Position numbers and translations under genes: made by a program. A stretch of DNA of 64,000 bases from Deltaproteobacteria bacterium (GTDB lineage: Bacteria; UBA10199; GCA-002796325; JACPFF01), in assembly GCA_016183065.1 (NCBI GenBank), contig JACPFF010000004.1:62001-126000 (forward strand). The letters are read 5' to 3'. Positions 48,260 to 56,989 of the stretch are shown piece by piece; positions within the stretch are counted from its first letter, which is position 1, and every line of letters begins with the position of its first letter. The notes under the pieces were generated by a model, which was not told where the DNA came from, searched no databases, and saw only the letters and a list, made by a program, of their open reading frames with translations.

Positions 48260-48570
48260 CGTATTTCCGCCAACCAAACGAGCTTCATTTTACCGATAGT
48301 CACACCGTGCCTTTGAAGATGTTTTTTTATGAGCGCCAAAGAAGTGTTGAGATCAGTCAGAACATCAATGTGGGCCATTACACCAGTTTTTGTATCTTTG
48401 TCACATAACGTGAGGATGTCACAGGACCCCGCTCCATAAGTTTGAAGGTGTGTCGCTCGGCTTTCACCAGGACGTGTTATGGCATATTCCCTTTGGAGAA
48501 CCTCAATGGCATCTTCTCTATCAGATATGGGAAGGCAAATACAGTTCCTCAATATCGGAACGAATCCCAT
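48256..48570 (-). CDS. CheD/glutamine-deamidase-like small protein
   Basis: 104 residues from ATG 48570 (the frame is open to 48678). A core segment YGAGSCDILTLCDKDTKTGV followed by MAHIDVLTD lines up with the CheD deamidase signature (GSC, then Asp, then G-M-x-H); Cys near residue 50 and His near 67 would be the catalytic pair. CheD-type enzymes deamidate glutamines; related Cys-His folds occur in CNF toxins and in NTAN1. No chemotaxis gene is nearby. It is the first gene after tRNA-Ser on the same strand and part of the AT-rich insert. Confidence 0.5.
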   Translation of the reverse strand: MGFVPILRNCICLPISDREDAIEVLQREYAITRPGESRATHLQTYGAGSCDILTLCDKDTKTGVMAHIDVLTDLNTSLALIKKHLQRHGVTIGKMKLVWLAEIR

Positions 48571-48706
48571 GGTTCGTGACAAATCCGCCCACTTTTCTTT
48601 TTCCGCCCCCTTCCAATTTGTCGCAAAACAAAAGGGGTTTTTGGAAAACCTTCCGTCCCGAATATCGGGCCGCCCCACGCTTTCGGATGTGGAAGTTTCA
48701 CGCTGC

Positions 48707-48792
48707 GGAGAGGCAGGGATTCGAACCCTGGATACGGTTTCCCGTATAACACCTTAGCAGGGTGCCGCTTTCGACCGCTCAGCCACCTCTCC
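48707..48792 (-). tRNA. tRNA-Ser (GCU)
   Basis: 86 bases on the minus strand with a 7-bp acceptor stem (GGAGAGG pairing CCTCTCC) and an anticodon loop CTGCTAA, anticodon GCT. A long variable arm (GTTATACGGGAAACCGTAT) is typical of serine tRNA, and the T-arm is GGGTTCGAATCCC. The 3' CCA is not encoded. It marks one edge of the AT-rich Fic island. Confidence 0.95.
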
Positions 48793-48913
48793 CGATTGCG
48801 CCAAGGGGAGATCCCCCCGAATGTCGATCACCTATTGACCATCACCAGGAAAGTCCAGAGAGAAAGTGGTCTCGAATCGACAATGATGGGAGAGGATCCG
48901 CACACGATTGTTG

Positions 48914-49453
48914 TTACAGCAGACTCAGCGCCCCAAGAATGGCGACAAATTCATCGGCGAGTTGTTGCGCCTCGTCAACGGACGTGGCGATGATTTCCAG
49001 TGCGAGCGTCAGCACAAGATCACCATCCGAGGCATAGACGAGATTGATTCCCCAACTGTTTGTCGTGTCGGAGTCGCGATTGACCGTGATCATGTCGATG
49101 CCGTCCTCCGATGAGGTGCTGGTCTCATCGCCGTCTGCGGCGCGAAGGTCTGCATATGCCGACAAGGTCGTGCCACTGGCCAGGGTATCGACGAGAATAA
49201 CGAGATGCGTTTCGCCTTTTGTGAAGGCCACGACCGTTTCGGCGGTGCCAATGGGATCGCTATAGAGCGAGGCGCCCGTCGGATTGTCGGCGGTAAACTC
49301 CTCGACGCTCCATCCATCGGGGAGGCCGATGGAGAAGGCGTATTTCGTGTTCTCGTACGTACTGCTGATCGGATTCAAGACCTCTGTGCCGCTGCCGCAG
49401 GCCGACGGTGCGATGCATGACAACAGGAATAACCAACGTTGATAGGATTTCAT
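48914..49453 (-). CDS. Predicted lipoprotein paired with a TIGR02147 gene
   Basis: 179 residues. The signal peptide ends at lipobox PSAC. After a short linker the chain is a compact domain (YAFSIGLPDGWSVEEFTADNP, later LVILVDTLASGTTL and WGINLVYASDGDLVLTLALEIIATS), which reads like an unknown Mog1/PsbP-like secretory fold by impression. The start overlaps the stop of the TIGR02147 gene by 4 bases, so the two are co-translated. The lipoprotein probably faces the periplasm or outer surface. Confidence 0.75.
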   Translation of the reverse strand: MKSYQRWLFLLSCIAPSACGSGTEVLNPISSTYENTKYAFSIGLPDGWSVEEFTADNPTGASLYSDPIGTAETVVAFTKGETHLVILVDTLASGTTLSAYADLRAADGDETSTSSEDGIDMITVNRDSDTTNSWGINLVYASDGDLVLTLALEIIATSVDEAQQLADEFVAILGALSLL

Positions 49454-50280
49454 ACGACCTCCGAGAGGTTAAAGAGTTGAAAGTTGACTTGATACAGGAC
49501 TTCCCGTTTCTCTGTCTGTGCCGCGATGTGGTGGATTTCTTCACGACAGCGTTGAATGGCGCACTTGATCTGCTCAAAGGTTTGACGATCAATGCTCACC
49601 GTGAGACCACTGATATCGCGGTGGGTGTGTGGTGTATGGGCAATCGCCATCTTGGCCTTGTCGAGCATGGCGTGATGGTAGTTCACGACTGCCACCGAGA
49701 AGATTTCCGGGGCGCAGACGACATGGGCATCGCGTTGGACCAGCCGACCGTGGCTGTCACGCACCAGGATCTTGATTGCCAGAAGTTGATCGATGATCAT
49801 GGCGAGTTGTTTTTGTGTCAGCTGTGTGCAAAGCTTGCGATTCACATACGAGACGTCTTCCACAAAATCCTCGAACGTGACGAGCTCACGAATCGCCACG
49901 TTGTGCCAGTGCGAGAGGTGGGCGTATTGATCGACATCCATTGTGCGGACCTGTTTCTTGTGGCACAGACGTGCAATCGTCGAGAGATGCTGGTTCTTTG
50001 CCTCAATGGATCGTGCCTGCTCAAAATGAATGAGGGCAGCGAAATATTCTCGCTCCACTTTGTTGTTGCAGAGCGCGCCGATCAATTTGTGTTGTGCGGA
50101 TTTTCCAAGATCGCGTTGGCCATCCATGACGAGCTTCAAAAAGTTGGGCGAGGTGAACCCGCAGAGACGGACAAAGACCCGATGGGAGAATCCGCGGACG
50201 GTCTCTTTTTTGTGGGCATAGAGATCCCGGAGGAACGCGCGGTAACTGGTATACTGAAAGAGATGGAGTCGGTGTTTCAT
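49450..50280 (-). CDS. TIGR02147-family protein
   Basis: 276 residues. The family hallmark is the N-terminal run YRAFLRDLYAHKK followed by VRLCGFTSPNFLKLVMDGQRDLG; members occur widely in Bdellovibrio and Fibrobacter-like lineages. The function is not established. The N-terminal helical region looks helix-turn-helix-like, so a regulator is one possibility. It is the first gene of a two-gene unit with the lipoprotein at 48914-49453. Upstream the DNA turns AT-rich and carries a perfect 18-base palindrome. Confidence 0.82.
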   Translation of the reverse strand: MKHRLHLFQYTSYRAFLRDLYAHKKETVRGFSHRVFVRLCGFTSPNFLKLVMDGQRDLGKSAQHKLIGALCNNKVEREYFAALIHFEQARSIEAKNQHLSTIARLCHKKQVRTMDVDQYAHLSHWHNVAIRELVTFEDFVEDVSYVNRKLCTQLTQKQLAMIIDQLLAIKILVRDSHGRLVQRDAHVVCAPEIFSVAVVNYHHAMLDKAKMAIAHTPHTHRDISGLTVSIDRQTFEQIKCAIQRCREEIHHIAAQTEKREVLYQVNFQLFNLSEVV

Positions 50281-50587
50281 CTGTCCCTCGATTTCTTCCC
50301 TTCTATGCGTATTATCAGCAGCAGTGCCAGCAAAGTTGCGCTATGAATGCATTATCTGTATTCAATTTTGAATACAAAATATTATTATATACTATATAAA
50401 TAATTATAATAACAATAAGTTATCATATATAAAATATAAAATAGGAATCACTATTATAGAAATATGAATACAATATGTCGCCAGGTGGGTGGGCGGGGAA
50501 TGACCCGCACCGTGTCGACGCAACCTATTGGACGCACTGCCGATACGTGACCATGTGCGTTCTGGTACGGCGCGCGGGGAGACTGCC
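50281..50587. promoter_or_regulatory. AT-rich divergent control region
   Basis: 307 bases between the leftward TIGR02147 gene and the rightward 526-residue gene. Positions 50340-50470 are strongly AT-rich (many TATATA and AATAAT runs), unlike anything nearby. The region holds the 18-base palindrome at 50358-50375 and a half-site GAATAC near 50466. Confidence 0.55.
50358..50375. promoter_or_regulatory. 18-base perfect palindrome, probable operator
   Basis: Arms GTATTCAA and TTGAATAC with two bases between. It is 78 bases before the TIGR02147 start and 213 before the rightward gene, in the AT-rich divergent control region. The dyad is symmetric enough to be a protein-binding site; a half-site recurs about 90 bases on. 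Confidence 0.6.
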
Positions 50588-52168
50588 ATGGCGGAGAATA
50601 TTGAAGGGATCAAGTCTGTCGTCTGTCTCGTGCGCGGGCTCTTCGCGCCGGAGACAGAGCGACCACCCCATTGTCCGGAGGAGATGGAAGGGAAATCGAT
50701 CTCCGAGCACTATGCCGTGTATCTCCCCAAAGTCGAAGCGGCCGTTGGTTCGCTCGGCGCATGGAATTCACTCCTGAGCGTCGATTGGACCGATCTGACA
50801 CGGCCCGAATGGTGTTACATTGGAGACTCCTCCGAGGTGTGGCTGTCAGATGCGATGACGGAGACGCGTCGGGGTGCCACGTTCAATGTCCGTGCGGCAA
50901 TGGTCGCATTTTACGGGGCCTGTCTGTCGGCTGCGGTTGTCCATGGCGATGATCGGTTGCAGATGGATCTCCTCTATACGTTGAGTGCAGCCACCAGTCT
51001 CCCGGAACCAACACCGGAATGGGACAGGTTTGTCCAGGTGGCAATGGCAGGAAGGCGGTCCACGGGCATTTCCGTACTGACCGAGCACGCGCGCAACAAT
51101 GTCTCTCAGGACACGGTCAGTTGGATGCGACAACTGTTGCATTCGGTCCATGACAATCTCTTTACGGCCTCCCGCGATGCGGCAGCAGGGAAGCGCATTG
51201 TCGAGGCGCAGATGGAATCGTGGCCGGCAGGAATCGCCCTCGAGTTGGGGCACGATACGGAGGAGATTTTTACCGCAGACGGTCGCGAGCAATTGCCACT
51301 CCCTGCGGAGTGGGATGCCCTCCGCGTGCGCAGTGCCCTCCAATATGCCAATCCCTCGATGCAGGCCTTTCTCTATCACCTCCTGCGGCAGTATCATGCG
51401 GTCGGTTTTTCCGAGGCCCTGCCGTATCTCCAGGCCTGCGGACGGGGTGAGCTCTGTTCACCCTCGGTGAGCAGTGCAGCCAGGCGGTATCTGGTGGAGC
51501 AGAGTCAACAGATCGGCCGCCGCCGCGACGCAGAGACCGTGGTCCGCTCGGAGCGGAGTGTTGATCACGGTGTAGTTACCCAGCCATCGGATATTGTGCC
51601 GGATCTCCGGCAGTGGGTCGGCATTGACTGGGGGGGAGGTCTCTACACGGCTGGAACGCGAAATGCTGTTCTGGCAAATGAGTGGTCCGGTGGACGAGAA
51701 GACTTCGGACTGCGCACGGACGTTGCGGTGACCTGGCCGGTCGCGCCTCATGTGGCCGTGGGGGGGATGGCCGGCATTGGGGTCGAGCTCTCGACATTCA
51801 ACGGTGCCATCGCCCTCTATCGGGATGCGGCCGGCACAGCAACCGATACCGCAGGCTCAGGGGGGATGCTCTGGGGCGAGGTGGCCCCCCTGCTCCAATA
51901 TTATGACGATGACCCGGCCTTGCGGAGCCTCGGCGTGTCGTTTGGCCTGCGCGGTGCCGCGACAGCACTCTTTCCGGGGAAGCACTTTGTCGATCCCGGG
52001 ACCACACGAGTGGATTTCCGCGGGGTCGCAGGGTTTCATGGGAACTATGGGCCGTTTCATTACGGCGCAGAGGCCGATTTCTCATTCCTCGGCTGTCCGG
52101 CATTTCCGGAAGGGATCTGTTTTGGACCCGGTGGGCGCATCTATCTTGGCGGAGGGTTTGACCTATGA
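50588..52168 (+). CDS. Large protein with barrel-like C-terminus, unknown function
   Basis: 526 residues from ATG 50588 (MAENIEGIKSVVC). The first 320 residues are helical and acidic-rich (for example PEWDRFVQVAMAGRRSTG). The last 190 alternate small and hydrophobic residues as in outer-membrane strands (WVGIDWGGGLYTA, VGGMAGIGVELSTF, VDFRGVAGFHGNYG, RIYLGGGFDL). Barrel proteins normally have a cleaved signal peptide, and none is seen here, which is odd. Its stop overlaps the next start as ATGA. Confidence 0.55.
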   Translation: MAENIEGIKSVVCLVRGLFAPETERPPHCPEEMEGKSISEHYAVYLPKVEAAVGSLGAWNSLLSVDWTDLTRPEWCYIGDSSEVWLSDAMTETRRGATFNVRAAMVAFYGACLSAAVVHGDDRLQMDLLYTLSAATSLPEPTPEWDRFVQVAMAGRRSTGISVLTEHARNNVSQDTVSWMRQLLHSVHDNLFTASRDAAAGKRIVEAQMESWPAGIALELGHDTEEIFTADGREQLPLPAEWDALRVRSALQYANPSMQAFLYHLLRQYHAVGFSEALPYLQACGRGELCSPSVSSAARRYLVEQSQQIGRRRDAETVVRSERSVDHGVVTQPSDIVPDLRQWVGIDWGGGLYTAGTRNAVLANEWSGGREDFGLRTDVAVTWPVAPHVAVGGMAGIGVELSTFNGAIALYRDAAGTATDTAGSGGMLWGEVAPLLQYYDDDPALRSLGVSFGLRGAATALFPGKHFVDPGTTRVDFRGVAGFHGNYGPFHYGAEADFSFLGCPAFPEGICFGPGGRIYLGGGFDL

Positions 52169-53967
52169 GTGACTGTTCTGCAGAAACACGGAGACGTATC
52201 ACACAGAGATTGAGTGCAGCGGGGCTTGGGTGGGTTGCGCCGATCATCCAAGAGGGGTTGCGCGATTGTGCGTCGAAGTCGACACAGACCTTTACGACAC
52301 TCAACTGCGATGCCGAGGGAGCGTGTCATGTTGCGAGTGAAGCGCGGACGGTTGCCAGTCTGGAGACCGGCGATGCCTCGATGTTTCTCGAGACCACCAC
52401 GGTGGAGAGCGGAGTGCTTGCACAGCTTGGACTCGGATGGTCGCGCGGCGATCCGCTGACGCGCTGGCAACTGACGGTCCCGGAACCTCCCTGGCGGGAA
52501 ACAGATCGACCACAGATCGTTCCGTCTGGTGGGAGCCCGTCCACTGCATATCCCACTCCTCTTGCGCAATTACGGACGGAGCGTCGGGCCGACTATTTTC
52601 GTCTCGGCGAGCGCGTCTTTGCCATTTTTTCCGGGTCGGCACTCGTTGACGTCGGACCGATGGCCGTGCATCTGCGCGTTCCACCTCAGCTTGCCACGTG
52701 TACCCAGCGACGCGGTGCCTATGCCTGTTACTATCGCGATCTCCAGGATGGCAGGGACGTGGACTACCAAGAGGTGGCAGTAGCGGGGCTGGTCCTCCGT
52801 CTTTTACTGGTACTCGGTCTTGTTGCCGAGGCCACCGATTGTCCCAAAAGTTCGGAGCGGGTCCGCTATTTTTCCGACGGGCTCTCTTTTGGCGATGGAG
52901 GACTCGATGTTGTCTTCCAGGGGAATGACACGTCGATCGGCATGCCGACCGATGAAGTGGTGCTGGAAGATCACGGCCCCTCGGTCACAGATGCCGTGGA
53001 AGTCTCAGATACGGGAACCGTGATGGATGGCATCGTCACCGATGGGGTCATCGACAGTGTGAGTGCCGATGCCCCGGTCGGTGACGTGTTCGTCATTGAG
53101 GACACGGACGATGGTTTTATTGACAGCATCGTCGATACGGTCATCGACAGTATGACGGATATGGTCGTGTCTGATAGTGGCCCTGATGCCACAGAGGTAT
53201 CCATCGGTCAGGATACGGTTGCTGACGTGATCTCGGATATGGCAGATGGCATCATCGATGTCGTCGAGGGCCTCGACATCCCCGTATTCCCCGATACGAT
53301 GGAGGATCTGTTCGTCTTCTTCGATCTGCATGGCGCGGAGGATACGGCAGATGCCGATAGCACTGATGCGGTTTCCGATGGAGCAGTCGTAGATATCGCT
53401 CCCCCAGTGGATAGTGCCGTCCCAGACACTGTGGTCGTGGATACCATGGCAGAGGATGTCGCGATTCCCGATGTCACAGTGCCGGATCTGCTGATCCTCC
53501 CGGATGTGGCCGATGATGTGGCCTGTGAGGAGCCCATCCCCGCAGATGCCATACAGCTCGGTCAGAAGGGCTGTGACGTGCCAGAGCTGTTTCTTCTCGA
53601 TATCGATCAGTTGACATCCCTTCCCGAGATCGTGCAGCACCTGTATGAAGAGGTCCCGTTGGGGGTCGATGTGACACTCGCCGATGCCTACTGTCCTTTT
53701 GTGCTGTCCATGTCGGCAGTCTATGTATATCCCGGTCTTGCGGCAGAGTGGATGAATAAGGAACTCTCCGTCGAGCTCAACCCGTTGTGCATTATGGACG
53801 CCCAAGTGGCGACATATTCCGATGGCACCTGGCTGACGTTTTTGGCTGCCGATGTGGTGGAGGATGAGCCGTGCGATCCCGAGACGACAACCGCGGTGTA
53901 CGGGACCTTTCTCCCCACAGGATCGGAGAGTGGTGTCGTGAAAGAGCCGTATGATGAATGTCTCTAA
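52165..53967 (+). CDS. Asp-rich repeat-like protein with central hydrophobic segment
   Basis: 600 residues. The N-terminal 200 are unique and cysteine-containing. A hydrophobic run at about 209-223 (GLVLRLLLVLGLVAE) can be a membrane anchor. From about 250 to 455 it is dominated by Asp, Val, Thr and Ser (VDTVIDSMTDMVVSDSG, VVDTMAEDVAIPDVTVPD), resembling the acidic spacers of myxobacterial-type surface proteins. The C-terminal 140 residues have paired cysteines (GQKGCDVPELFLL, PEDEPC-like). A GTG inside could instead start a separate lipoprotein-like form. It is coupled to its neighbour upstream. Confidence 0.6.
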   Translation: MSDCSAETRRRITQRLSAAGLGWVAPIIQEGLRDCASKSTQTFTTLNCDAEGACHVASEARTVASLETGDASMFLETTTVESGVLAQLGLGWSRGDPLTRWQLTVPEPPWRETDRPQIVPSGGSPSTAYPTPLAQLRTERRADYFRLGERVFAIFSGSALVDVGPMAVHLRVPPQLATCTQRRGAYACYYRDLQDGRDVDYQEVAVAGLVLRLLLVLGLVAEATDCPKSSERVRYFSDGLSFGDGGLDVVFQGNDTSIGMPTDEVVLEDHGPSVTDAVEVSDTGTVMDGIVTDGVIDSVSADAPVGDVFVIEDTDDGFIDSIVDTVIDSMTDMVVSDSGPDATEVSIGQDTVADVISDMADGIIDVVEGLDIPVFPDTMEDLFVFFDLHGAEDTADADSTDAVSDGAVVDIAPPVDSAVPDTVVVDTMAEDVAIPDVTVPDLLILPDVADDVACEEPIPADAIQLGQKGCDVPELFLLDIDQLTSLPEIVQHLYEEVPLGVDVTLADAYCPFVLSMSAVYVYPGLAAEWMNKELSVELNPLCIMDAQVATYSDGTWLTFLAADVVEDEPCDPETTTAVYGTFLPTGSESGVVKEPYDECL

Positions 53968-53977
53968 AGGGGGATCT

Positions 53978-55315
53978 ATGAGTCGATTGCCAATGCTCTT
54001 TCAGATCATCAGCGTCATCGCCCTTTTCGGGCCGCGGTCGGGTTGGGCCGTCGAGCCATGTGCAGTCACCGTCTTTCAAGGGGACGCCAGTCTCGATGAA
54101 ACGCTCCCCAACAAGGTGGTGGACCTGAATGCTGGCCTCTGTACCGCAAATCAAATCGATTTTTCCACAGATATTTCGCATGTGACAATTCCAGACGGTG
54201 CATCTCTGGCGATCTCCAAGAAATCGGCATCCATTCTTGGCCAATCGCAGACCGGAGTGAACGGCAATGTGAATAGCGCACTATTTATCATGTAGGGGAA
54301 CTCCATCGTGCTGGATGATTTGGACATGAAGAATAAACATATCTCGGGCCGCGTCGTCTGGTTTTTTGGCCAGGCCAAGCAGGGGCGTATCGAAAATAGC
54401 AAACTGGCCGCGGTGAATGCGACAGACGGTATTGTGAAATTGGACAATGTGCACAATATCGTGACGCGATGTTCCTACCATTTTACCGGTACCTTTGACG
54501 TGACGCGCGCGATTGTGACGTCGTCTCCTGGCGATCTGTTGATTGCGCCCCATACCTTTTCGACACAGATCAATCCGGGATTGGCCACGTGGACGTTCAG
54601 CGGGGCAGTGGACACGAATGCCAATCGGGTCGAGCTCTATCGCGTCGATCCCGTGGAAAAATCGATAGTCTTCCGTCAGGGTGGGGCAACCGCAGATGGA
54701 ACCTTTGCACTGACTATTGATGTGGTGAAAAATCCCCCTACGGAGACGTATGTCGCACTCGGAATGAATAACACCCCGGGAGCGTATCAGACCTCGCTCT
54801 TTTCCACCCCGTTTGAGAACCCGAGCACCGATCCGCAGTTTTTTTCGGCCGTCCCAAGTTGTTCCGGATCGACTTGGTTGCTGGACGAGACCAGTGGCGG
54901 TCTTGACGGCGATATGGACGGTGATGGACTCAGCAATGGCATGGAAGATGTGAATGCCGATTGTACGGTGGACGAGGGAGAAACTGACCCTGCCAATCCC
55001 GATACGGACGACGATGGAGTGGGAGATACCCTCGACAATTGCCCGACGACATCGAATGCCGACCAGCTCGATACCGACAGCAACGGGGTGGGAGACGCCT
55101 GTACCCTGCAGGAACCGGAGGAAGAGGGTGGTGACGGGACGGCTGAAGAGGGGGCTGGCAGTGAGAACCCCAATGAAGATGACGGTGCTACCACCGGTGA
55201 AAGCGACGAGAGTGGCGGAGCGGACAATGCTGACGGAAATAGTAATGATGATGGCGATGACGGAGCCTCGACCGGCGCCACTGGGGGAGGGTGCCAGCTC
55301 GTTCCACCGGTTTGA
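53978..55315 (+). pseudogene. Secreted TSP3-like calcium-binding protein, interrupted by amber codon
   Basis: Signal peptide MSRLPMLFQIISVIALFGP. A beta-helix-like middle contains a TAG stop at 54293-54295; the same frame then continues to 55315. Downstream are thrombospondin-type-3-like Asp repeats (DGDMDGDGLSNGMED, DTDDDGVGDTLDNCPTT) and an acidic Gly/Asp tail ending GGGCQLVPPV. A GGGGA lies 7 bases before a GTG at 54308, so restart is possible, but that product would have no signal peptide. Either a nonsense-mutated gene, a readthrough case, or a sequencing error. Confidence 0.7.
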
Positions 55316-55513
55316 GCACTCGATCAGGTACATCCGACCCCTCCCCAAGTGGAAATTAGGTAGAAACTCACCCGAGGATTAGGGATGAGAAATCTGGAAC
55401 TACTTGAAAATGCTCAATAATCAATTTTTTTACCACTTGGCCCCTCCCTTGCATTCACCATGGCAACGTAAGAGTATCTGCTGTTGAATGCCGCAACCTC
55501 AAAGGGGGAGATT

Positions 55514-56902
55514 ATGTCACGCACATTCATAGAACAGAGCCTCATCGCGATGATGACATGTATGCTCATCGCGTGCGGGTCATCGGGCTCCACGAGTGAG
55601 GAGAGTACAACCACGACCACGGGTGACAACCTCAGCGTGAGCGATCTCTCGTCCCTCCCCGACATCGAGGACATTGTCTCCGCGGATGGAACGAGCGCGG
55701 CGCTCTCGCTCCTCAAGGCAGTCTCCGGGACACCGCCCAACCTGGTCGATATCGACGATACCGCCGCCGATACGCTCTTCTGGGATGGGCTCGTTGCCGA
55801 CATCAACACGAACGGTCTCAACGATCCCGATGATCAATCGAACTTTTGGCAAGGTGAGGGTCGTTGTCGTATGGCGCAAGACGTCGGCTACTCGTTTCAA
55901 GAAATCAACATGGCCGGCACCTCGCTGTGCTACATGAAAAACGCCCCATCCGCCTCGGGGGGGGTCTCGGTGGTGTCTGGCGATCTCTCCGATCCAAGCA
56001 CGCTCTTTAATCAGTCGGAGTCATCACGACTCGTGAAGGTCCAGGTCTCCGGGATGGGCGATATGCCCGGAGAAACCGGCTCCAATTCGCAAGAGATCTT
56101 TATCCGCGTCTATGGGTCATCCACGACCGAAGGTTCGGCCGGATACGCCGTTGATCTCTGGTTCTGCAGCGAGAGTGGCCAGACCGCGGGATACCAGCTC
56201 ATTCGCGTCAACAATAGCACCGGGGCGCTGACGCTGACGAATGCCGAAACCAGCTTCGGCAATTTCACGATGGAGTTTACCGGGAAACTGACGGAAGACG
56301 CGAGTGGCAACCCGATCTTTGACAGTGCGCAGGCGCAATCCGCGGACTTTGTCTTTGAAGACCCGCAGTTCGGTACGCACAAGGGGCATGTAACGGTCAA
56401 TGGTTCGACCATGATCTCAAGGGGATGGAACAGCTATACCACGCAGGAAGGCCAATCCGAGACGCGGAGAAGTTACGTCCAGAGCACCTACAGTGGTACA
56501 AGCACGGCGACGCTGAAGTTTCTGAGTGCCGGGTTTGCCGTCGAGTGGTCGGTCGACGGACAGAGCGATGCCTTCTATGGCGGTGCTGAATATCAGGACA
56601 CGAAATATGTCTCCAGCGAGAGTGTCGATCATTTCACGACCGCCAACAACTACGATTTTGATGCCGATAGTTTCTGGAGCGGCTCGCTGGCGATCGATGC
56701 CGACGTCATGAATGCGATCAGCAACTACAGCTGCTCGGCGACCCCGGATATTGTGGTGGCCATGGATATGAGCAATACCACGCTGCAAACCGAAGTGGTC
56801 TCGGTCTGCGAAAATGCCTTTTCAGAGATGAATTTCTGCGATTCGCAAAGCATTCAGCAGGCCCGCAGCGCGATCTTCTCGCAAGGATTTGGAGACGAAT
56901 AA
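55514..56902 (+). CDS. Predicted lipoprotein, unknown function
   Basis: 462 residues from ATG 55514 with a GGGGGAG site. The lipobox MLIAC ends the signal peptide, then Ser/Thr-rich linker (GSSGSTSEESTTTTTG). The remainder is beta-rich with acidic patches (DDTAADTLFWDGLVADINTNGLNDPDD, split by normal residues) and the segment WQGEGRCRMAQDVGYSF. Unknown family. It has a strong terminator after it and stands alone. Confidence 0.75.
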   Translation: MSRTFIEQSLIAMMTCMLIACGSSGSTSEESTTTTTGDNLSVSDLSSLPDIEDIVSADGTSAALSLLKAVSGTPPNLVDIDDTAADTLFWDGLVADINTNGLNDPDDQSNFWQGEGRCRMAQDVGYSFQEINMAGTSLCYMKNAPSASGGVSVVSGDLSDPSTLFNQSESSRLVKVQVSGMGDMPGETGSNSQEIFIRVYGSSTTEGSAGYAVDLWFCSESGQTAGYQLIRVNNSTGALTLTNAETSFGNFTMEFTGKLTEDASGNPIFDSAQAQSADFVFEDPQFGTHKGHVTVNGSTMISRGWNSYTTQEGQSETRRSYVQSTYSGTSTATLKFLSAGFAVEWSVDGQSDAFYGGAEYQDTKYVSSESVDHFTTANNYDFDADSFWSGSLAIDADVMNAISNYSCSATPDIVVAMDMSNTTLQTEVVSVCENAFSEMNFCDSQSIQQARSAIFSQGFGDE

Positions 56903-56929
56903 TCGACGGGTCACCATGGTCGGAAAAAC

Positions 56930-56974
56930 CAGCCCCCGCATCTGTCAGCAACTGATGCGGGGGCTGTTGTTTTC
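56930..56974 (+). terminator. Rho-independent terminator after the 55.5-kb lipoprotein
   Basis: A 13-bp stem (arms CAGCCCCCGCATC and GATGCGGGGGCTG) around 11 bases, followed by TTGTTTTC. Located 27 bases after the lipoprotein stop; it also faces the convergent small lipoprotein gene at 56990-57172. Confidence 0.93.
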
Positions 56975-56989
56975 ATGACGCGTGCGGGG

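Noticed and set aside
48571-48678. Longer start for the CheD-like protein
   Set aside because: Possible, but the added 36 residues are low-quality sequence next to the tRNA and no ribosome site supports them; kept as an alternative only.
48707-48792. Integration-site (att) duplication at tRNA-Ser
   Set aside because: I looked for a second copy of the tRNA 3' end on the far side of the AT-rich island and did not see one, so no attachment site is claimed.
54293-54295. Genome-wide recoding of TAG
   Set aside because: Several intact genes here end with TAG at the expected family length (ychF, ZIP, MTAP, TonB-like), so TAG is a normal stop; only this site is exceptional.
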